Shown: one piece after another, positions 32,191 through 36,547 of the stretch
Numbering within the stretch: the stretch's first letter is position 1
Layout: every line of letters starts with the position of its first letter
NCBI GenBank assembly: GCA_910585285.1
Contig: CAJUDL010000036.1
Span: 1-36,547, forward strand
Source: an uncultured Muribaculaceae bacterium
Lineage (GTDB): Bacteria; Bacteroidota; Bacteroidia; Bacteroidales; Muribaculaceae
DNA length: 36,547 nt
Reading direction: 5' to 3'
Made by a program: the position numbers and the translations under genes
The notes under the pieces: generated by a model
What the model was told of the DNA's origin: nothing
Database searches by the model: none
The model's input: only the letters and a program-made list of their open reading frames with translations

Positions 32191-32239
32191 AAGGCTTTGG
32201 AGTCTTTAAACGTCAATAATTTAAAGACTTCAAAGCCTT
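32191..32239 (+). terminator. Strong hairpin, terminator or attenuator
   Basis: Arms 32191-32210 and 32220-32239 pair along 20 bp with one G-U pair (AAGGCTTTGGAGTCTTTAAA is the 5' arm) around a 9-nt loop, followed by the modest T-rich ATTTACCATTTT. Stability suggests intrinsic termination of the susC-to-SusE/F transcript. The GH43 ATG comes only 22 nt later, which leaves no room for a promoter behind it. Confidence 0.8.
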
Positions 32240-32261
32240 ATTTACCATTTTACCTATAGCC

Positions 32262-33260
32262 ATGAAGAAGTTTTTAACAACCCTTTCGGCGGTGTTTGTA
32301 ACCTTAAATCTCTATTCGGCAAATCACAAGTTGTCGGAGATCAACATCCGTGATCCGTACATACTGACCGACAGCGTGGCTGGGGTGTACTACATGTACC
32401 GCACGTCCGACACCATTGACCGTGACGGGAAGGTGCGTGGCGGTGTGGAAGTGTTCACAAGCCGCGACCTCGAGAACTGGGAGGGACCGAAGACCGTGAT
32501 GCGGATACCTGACGGCAATGCCCTGACCGGGACGGTATGGGCTCCGGAGGTGCACGCCCACGACGGGCGCTACTATCTTTTCGCCACGATCAACAGCGAC
32601 ATAAAATGGAAAAAGAGTCAGCCCGGATGGGGCGACTTCACGCACCGCGGCACCCAGATCTTCGCGTCCGACTCACCGGAGGGACCCTTCGTGCCTTTTG
32701 ACAGGTTTCCCCACACCCCGGGCATGATGGCACTTGACGGCACCCTCTGGGTGGAGGACGGCAAGCCCTACATGGTCTACTGCCACGAATGGGTGGAGCT
32801 TGGCGACGGCACGATGGAGCTGGTCGAGCTTGCCCCCGACCTTTCCGGAACGGCAGGGGAGCCGGTGGTGCTATTCTATGGCTCGGCACCCGACTGGTCC
32901 ACCGGAATACAGCCGTCACCCGAATCGCCCAGGGGCTATGTCACCGACGGCTGCTACCTCTACCGCACCAAGACCGGAAAGCTCCTGATGATCTGGTCGA
33001 GCTTCGGCAAGAACGGCTACGCCATCGGCATCGCCGAGTCCGCGACCGGTTCGGTCAAGGGTCCGTGGATCCAGCATGACCAGCCACTCTTCCCCGACAA
33101 CGGCGGCCACGGGATGATCTTCCGCACGCTCTCCGGCGAGCTCTGCCTCATCCTGCACCAGCCCAACGATCCCTCCGGAGCGGAACGGGCGCGTATCTAC
33201 CCCCTTGAAGACACCGGCGAGACACTGATCCTGAAATCCCCAAAAAAACAACATAACTGA
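32262..33260 (+). CDS. GH43-family glycosidase, exported
   Basis: A 332-residue single-domain five-bladed propeller enzyme with a signal peptide (1-19, ending LYS). Motifs: NIRDPYIL at 28-35 (D31 is the expected base), TVWAPEVHAHDGRYYLF at 91-107, ALDGTLW at 157-163 (D159, the expected pKa-tuning residue), YVTDGCYLYRT at 226-236 and GGHGMIF at 281-287. The last-but-one motif normally carries the acid glutamate (E-G-P in many members), and here it is Asp229. GH43 enzymes act on alpha-L-arabinofuranosides, beta-xylosides or beta-galactosides. The stop overlaps the GH97 start by one base (TGATG), so the two are coupled. Much of the gene is far GC-richer than the upstream operon. Confidence 0.88.
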   Translation: MKKFLTTLSAVFVTLNLYSANHKLSEINIRDPYILTDSVAGVYYMYRTSDTIDRDGKVRGGVEVFTSRDLENWEGPKTVMRIPDGNALTGTVWAPEVHAHDGRYYLFATINSDIKWKKSQPGWGDFTHRGTQIFASDSPEGPFVPFDRFPHTPGMMALDGTLWVEDGKPYMVYCHEWVELGDGTMELVELAPDLSGTAGEPVVLFYGSAPDWSTGIQPSPESPRGYVTDGCYLYRTKTGKLLMIWSSFGKNGYAIGIAESATGSVKGPWIQHDQPLFPDNGGHGMIFRTLSGELCLILHQPNDPSGAERARIYPLEDTGETLILKSPKKQHN

Positions 33261-35254
33261 TGAGACCATTAAGAACCAGCCTTATCGCGGCAGCCGTGTT
33301 CCTGACCATGAACTGCGGTGCCTCCAGCTACAAGATCACCTCCCCGTCCGGAACCATCGCAGCCGAGATCATCAACGATGGCAAACTTTCGTGGACAGTC
33401 AGCCATGACGGGCGTGAGGTACTGTCGAAATCACCCATATCCATGACACTCACCGACGGCACCGTCTGGGGCGCCGGCGCTAAAGTGTCGAAAGTCGAGA
33501 AAACTTCAGTCAGCAACACCATAGCCACCCCGTTCTGCCAGTCTTCGTCAATGACAGACCGCTACAACGGAATAACCCTGAGGATGAAAGGAGACTGGGG
33601 CATCGAGTTCCGGGCATACGACGAAGGAGTGGCGTACCGTTTTGTCAGCAACCGCAGGAAGCCTTTCGAGATCACTGCGGAGCAGGTCGAGTTCAATTTC
33701 CCCTCCGACCTCACGGCGACCGTCCCGTACGTGCGCAGCGGTTCTGACGAGGAGATGCAGACCCAGTTCTTCAACTCCTTCGAGAACCAGTATACCGTGA
33801 CACCGCTTTCCCGCCTGAATCCACGCCGTCTGGCGTTCCTGCCCCTTGCCGTGGACGCGGGCGACGGACTGACCCTCGCAATCACCGAGACCGACCTGCG
33901 CGACTATCCGGGGCTTTACCTCTACAATCCTGACGGGACCATGTCGCTGAAGGGAAGGCATGCACCGTATCCGGCAAGGACCGAGGACGGCGGCTACAAC
34001 AACATCCAGTCCGTGGTCAAGGAGACCGCACCCTACATAGCGAAGGTCGACGCACCGCGCACATTTCCATGGCGCATCCTCGCCATCGGGAAAGACACTG
34101 AGATCGCCTCTTCAAACCTGAGCTACCTGCTCGCCGAGCCTTCGCGCATCTCCGACACCTCATGGATCAAGCCGGGCAAGGTCGCCTGGGACTGGTGGAA
34201 CGCCTGGAACATAACCGGAGTGGACTTCGAGGCAGGAATCAACACCGCTACTTACAGGCATTATATCGACTTCGCTGCCGACAACGGCATAGAATATGTC
34301 ATACTCGACGACGGATGGGCTGCAGGAAAGGGAGAGGACCTGTTCGTCATAAATCCGGACATAGATCTTGAGGAGATCATTTCATATGCCAAAGGTAAAG
34401 GTGTCGGCATTATCCTCTGGGCTGGCTACCGCGCATTCGAGCGTGACCTTGAAAAAGTGTGCAGACATTATTCGGCAATGGGAGTCAAGGGCTTCAAGGT
34501 TGATTTCGAGGACCGCGACGACCAGCTGATGACCGCCTTCAACCACCGCGCAGCCGAGGTCGCAGCCAGATATCATCTCGTGCTTGACATTCACGGGGCG
34601 CACAAACCCGCCGGCATCAACCGGACGTGGCCCAACGTGCTCAACATGGAGGGCGTCAACGGACTCGAGAACGTGAAATGGTCGGATCTTGACACATTCG
34701 ACATTATTCAATATGACGTTACGTTGCCCTATCTCCGTCAGATAGCAGGTCCGGTGGACTATACGCAAGGCGCCATGAACAATGCCAGCCGGCACAACTT
34801 CCGCCCCGTCCATGCCCAGCCTATGAGTCCCGGAACGCGCGCACACCAGCTTGCCCTCTATATGGTCCTCTATTCTCCTTTGAACATGCTTTGTGACTCT
34901 CCATCTAACTACCGTCGTGAGCAGGAGTGTACCGACTTCATATCGTCCGTGCCAACCGTATGGGATGAAACAGTGGTTCTTGACGGCAAGATGGGTGAAT
35001 ATATAGTCACGGCACGCCGCAAGGGTAATGAATGGTACATAGGGGGCATTACCAACTGGACGCCCCGGGAACTTGAGATAGATCTCGCTCCCCTCAGATT
35101 GGGAGGCAACAGAACGATGGAGATCTTCACCGATGGCGTGAATGCCCACCGCAACGGCAATGACTACAGGAAGGAGACCATGCAAGTAGACAACTCCAAG
35201 CCACTTAACGTTAAACTCGCCCCCGGTGGCGGTTTCGCAGCCCATATAAAATGA
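33260..35254 (+). CDS. GH97 family glycosidase, retaining (alpha-galactosidase-like)
   Basis: A 664-residue enzyme of normal GH97 length: signal peptide (1-21), N-terminal super-sandwich (to about 290), TIM barrel (about 300-570) and C-terminal beta domain ending GGGFAAHIK. Diagnostic motifs include KVAWDWWNAWN at 307-317, VILDDGWA at 347-354, VKGFKVDFEDRDDQ at 409-422 and LNMEGVNGLE at 461-470. Asp415 in KVDF occupies the nucleophile position of the retaining GH97 branch that includes alpha-galactosidases; the inverting alpha-glucosidase SusB uses glutamates instead. So an alpha-galactosidase is likelier than an alpha-glucosidase, though I cannot align it formally. The enzyme is periplasmic by its signal peptide, coupled to GH43 and 32 nt before GH31. 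GC content drops in its last third. Confidence 0.93.
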   Translation: MRPLRTSLIAAAVFLTMNCGASSYKITSPSGTIAAEIINDGKLSWTVSHDGREVLSKSPISMTLTDGTVWGAGAKVSKVEKTSVSNTIATPFCQSSSMTDRYNGITLRMKGDWGIEFRAYDEGVAYRFVSNRRKPFEITAEQVEFNFPSDLTATVPYVRSGSDEEMQTQFFNSFENQYTVTPLSRLNPRRLAFLPLAVDAGDGLTLAITETDLRDYPGLYLYNPDGTMSLKGRHAPYPARTEDGGYNNIQSVVKETAPYIAKVDAPRTFPWRILAIGKDTEIASSNLSYLLAEPSRISDTSWIKPGKVAWDWWNAWNITGVDFEAGINTATYRHYIDFAADNGIEYVILDDGWAAGKGEDLFVINPDIDLEEIISYAKGKGVGIILWAGYRAFERDLEKVCRHYSAMGVKGFKVDFEDRDDQLMTAFNHRAAEVAARYHLVLDIHGAHKPAGINRTWPNVLNMEGVNGLENVKWSDLDTFDIIQYDVTLPYLRQIAGPVDYTQGAMNNASRHNFRPVHAQPMSPGTRAHQLALYMVLYSPLNMLCDSPSNYRREQECTDFISSVPTVWDETVVLDGKMGEYIVTARRKGNEWYIGGITNWTPRELEIDLAPLRLGGNRTMEIFTDGVNAHRNGNDYRKETMQVDNSKPLNVKLAPGGGFAAHIK

Positions 35255-35286
35255 ATTAACAATGAAGTGATTAACCAAATAATATT

Positions 35287-36547
35287 ATGAGACGAATAAT
35301 TAACATCGCAGTGGCGTTGTCAACTGTCTTCTCCATTTCTGCAACCCGGCATAACCCGGTTGCAAATCCGGAGGCAGTCGTTACGGAAGGAATGGTACGT
35401 TTCACAGTACTCACACCGGAAATGATCCGCATAGAATACAGCCCCTCGGAAAAATTCGAGGACAGGGCAACATTTACGGTGGTTAACCGTAACCTGCCTG
35501 TGCCCCATTTCACAAAATCGGAGGACAACGATTTCCTATACATAACGACCGATAAACTCAGACTGAGATACCGCAAGGGCACGAACCCCTATTTCGAGCC
35601 CAACCCTCCGGGCAACCTCACCATAACCATGGACCTCAACGGCACGCCCGTGACATGGTTCCCCGGACAGGGTGACGGACGCAACCTCAAGGGTACCTGC
35701 CGTACGCTTGACCGCTGCTTCGGCGATGGCTACCGCTCACAGTTGGAGAACGGTCTGGTTTCACGTTCGGGATGGGCAGTGATCGATGATTCTCCCCAAT
35801 GTGTGCGTCCCGACGGGAGCCGTTCACTCGCCCTCGTGCCCGATGAGACGGGCGTAGACTGGGTTGCTCCCCGCGATGACAAGGCAGCTCTTGACCTCTA
35901 TTTCATGGGTTACGGGCATGACTACAAGCAGGCGCTGAAGGATTACACGCTCATCGCCGGTAAGATGCCGTTGCCTCCGGACTATGCTTTCGGCTACTGG
36001 TATAGTAAATACGAGAACTATTCCGCCGATGATTACCGCAACATCATCAGGAACCTCAGGGACAATGACATCAATACCGACGTCATCATTCTTGACATGG
36101 ACTGGCACTGGAACGGAGACCCCAACCCCAGGATGTCGAACGGACGTGGCGGCTGGACGGGATGGAGCTGGAACACCAATCTTATTCCCGATCCCACGAA
36201 ACTGCTGAAGGACATACACGGCAGCGGACTTCACCTCGCGCTCAACCTCCACCCCGCCTTGGGTGTGGACTCATCGGAAGACATCTTCCGGGGCATGGCT
36301 ACTGATATGGGACTGAATCCGGACACCACTAAAGTGATTCCCTGGAAACTTGAGGACACGAGTTTCTACAAGGCATTCGCAAACAACTTCCTGCGTCCGT
36401 TCGAGAAACAAGGCGTTGATTTCTGGTGGCTCGATTGGCAGCAGCACCTCACCAGCCCCTACACCGACGGGCTCGGAGAGACTTTCTGGTGTAACCATGT
36501 CTTCTTCAATGACATGAAGAAGAACCGTCCCGACCGCCGTCCGATGA
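35287..36547 (+). CDS. GH31 family glycosidase, N-terminal part (runs off the right edge)
   Basis: I translated 420 codons from ATG 35287 to the edge, in frame without a stop. Residues 1-19 form a short signal peptide (VALSTVFSISA). The N-terminal beta domain has GMVRFTVLTPEMIRIEYSP and a WFPGQGDGRNLKGT segment, then comes the barrel: FGYWYSKYENYSADDYRNII at 235-254, IILDMDWHW at 267-275, LALNLHPALG at 317-326 and VDFWWLDWQQ at 377-386. Asp383 is the nucleophile by family analogy. GH31 enzymes cleave alpha-glucosides, alpha-xylosides or sulfoquinovosides. The final part is beyond the window, so length and acid/base are unseen. It lies 32 nt after GH97 in the same direction and would share the operon. 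Substrate is open; with the SusE/F-like proteins an alpha-glucan or alpha-galactoside target is plausible. Confidence 0.92.
   Translation, partial: MRRIINIAVALSTVFSISATRHNPVANPEAVVTEGMVRFTVLTPEMIRIEYSPSEKFEDRATFTVVNRNLPVPHFTKSEDNDFLYITTDKLRLRYRKGTNPYFEPNPPGNLTITMDLNGTPVTWFPGQGDGRNLKGTCRTLDRCFGDGYRSQLENGLVSRSGWAVIDDSPQCVRPDGSRSLALVPDETGVDWVAPRDDKAALDLYFMGYGHDYKQALKDYTLIAGKMPLPPDYAFGYWYSKYENYSADDYRNIIRNLRDNDINTDVIILDMDWHWNGDPNPRMSNGRGGWTGWSWNTNLIPDPTKLLKDIHGSGLHLALNLHPALGVDSSEDIFRGMATDMGLNPDTTKVIPWKLEDTSFYKAFANNFLRPFEKQGVDFWWLDWQQHLTSPYTDGLGETFWCNHVFFNDMKKNRPDRRPM

Noticed and set aside
34382..35278. 298-codon minus-strand frame over the GH97 gene
   Set aside because: It is antisense to GH97 motifs such as KVDFEDRDDQ; a shadow frame.

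Overview
The window looks like a gut Bacteroidales chromosome, most likely Muribaculaceae or a close relative. Three things point there: two SusC/SusD-type glycan-uptake loci, promoters of the Bacteroidetes type (TTTG, 19-20 nt, TAnnTTTG), and secreted proteins with C-terminal tails like the type IX secretion sorting domain. There are no clear Shine-Dalgarno sequences. I see no rRNA, tRNA, CRISPR array or intact insertion sequence.

Left locus (1-19692) is a polysaccharide utilization locus (PUL) run by an ECF sigma factor. On the minus strand, reading leftward from 12773, are a SusC-type transporter with an N-terminal STN signalling domain, SusD, a GH30 lipoprotein, a large propeller-like lipoprotein of unknown function, a small secreted protein, a GH36 alpha-galactosidase, and the first 242 codons of a GH97 enzyme that leaves the window. 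Diverging on the plus strand from 12959 are two fimbrillin-like lipoproteins (the first with a FISUMP-like C-terminus), an ECF sigma factor, its FecR-type anti-sigma factor and a GH3 glycosidase. The two divergent transcription units carry the same bipartite element, ATGTGT-N14-GTCGCCTTAT, in mirror-image orientation and 39-40 nt before each start codon. I read these as matched promoters for the locus's own ECF sigma factor, so that one signal (glycan at SusC, through STN, FecR and sigma) would fire both arms.

Middle (19693-20628) holds a Phd/YefM-RelE-type toxin-antitoxin pair with a textbook promoter and a perfect 15-bp inverted repeat over its -33 box. After it comes a scarred stretch with two 16-bp direct repeats and what looks like the 3' end of a lost gene.

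Right locus (20629-36547) is a second PUL. A membrane-spanning TPR/DUF6377-type regulator (minus strand) faces a plus-strand operon: SusC (no STN domain), SusD, a small SusE/F-like lipoprotein, a GH27-like glycosidase, two paralogous SusE/F-like secreted proteins with C-terminal sorting tails, then (past a strong hairpin) GH43, GH97 and a GH31 that runs off the right edge. Four ACTACYT heptamers spaced about one helical turn apart end just upstream of the candidate SusC promoter and are the best guess for the regulator's binding site.

Together the loci encode outer-membrane capture and import (SusC/D and binding lipoproteins) plus alpha-galactosidase/alpha-glucosidase-type enzymes (GH36, two GH97, GH27-like, GH31), beta-glycosidases (GH30, GH3) and a GH43. 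The substrates cannot be fixed from sequence alone. The right locus fits an alpha-glucan or alpha-galactoside target. The left locus, with ECF control, fits a branched glycan with alpha-galactosyl caps.
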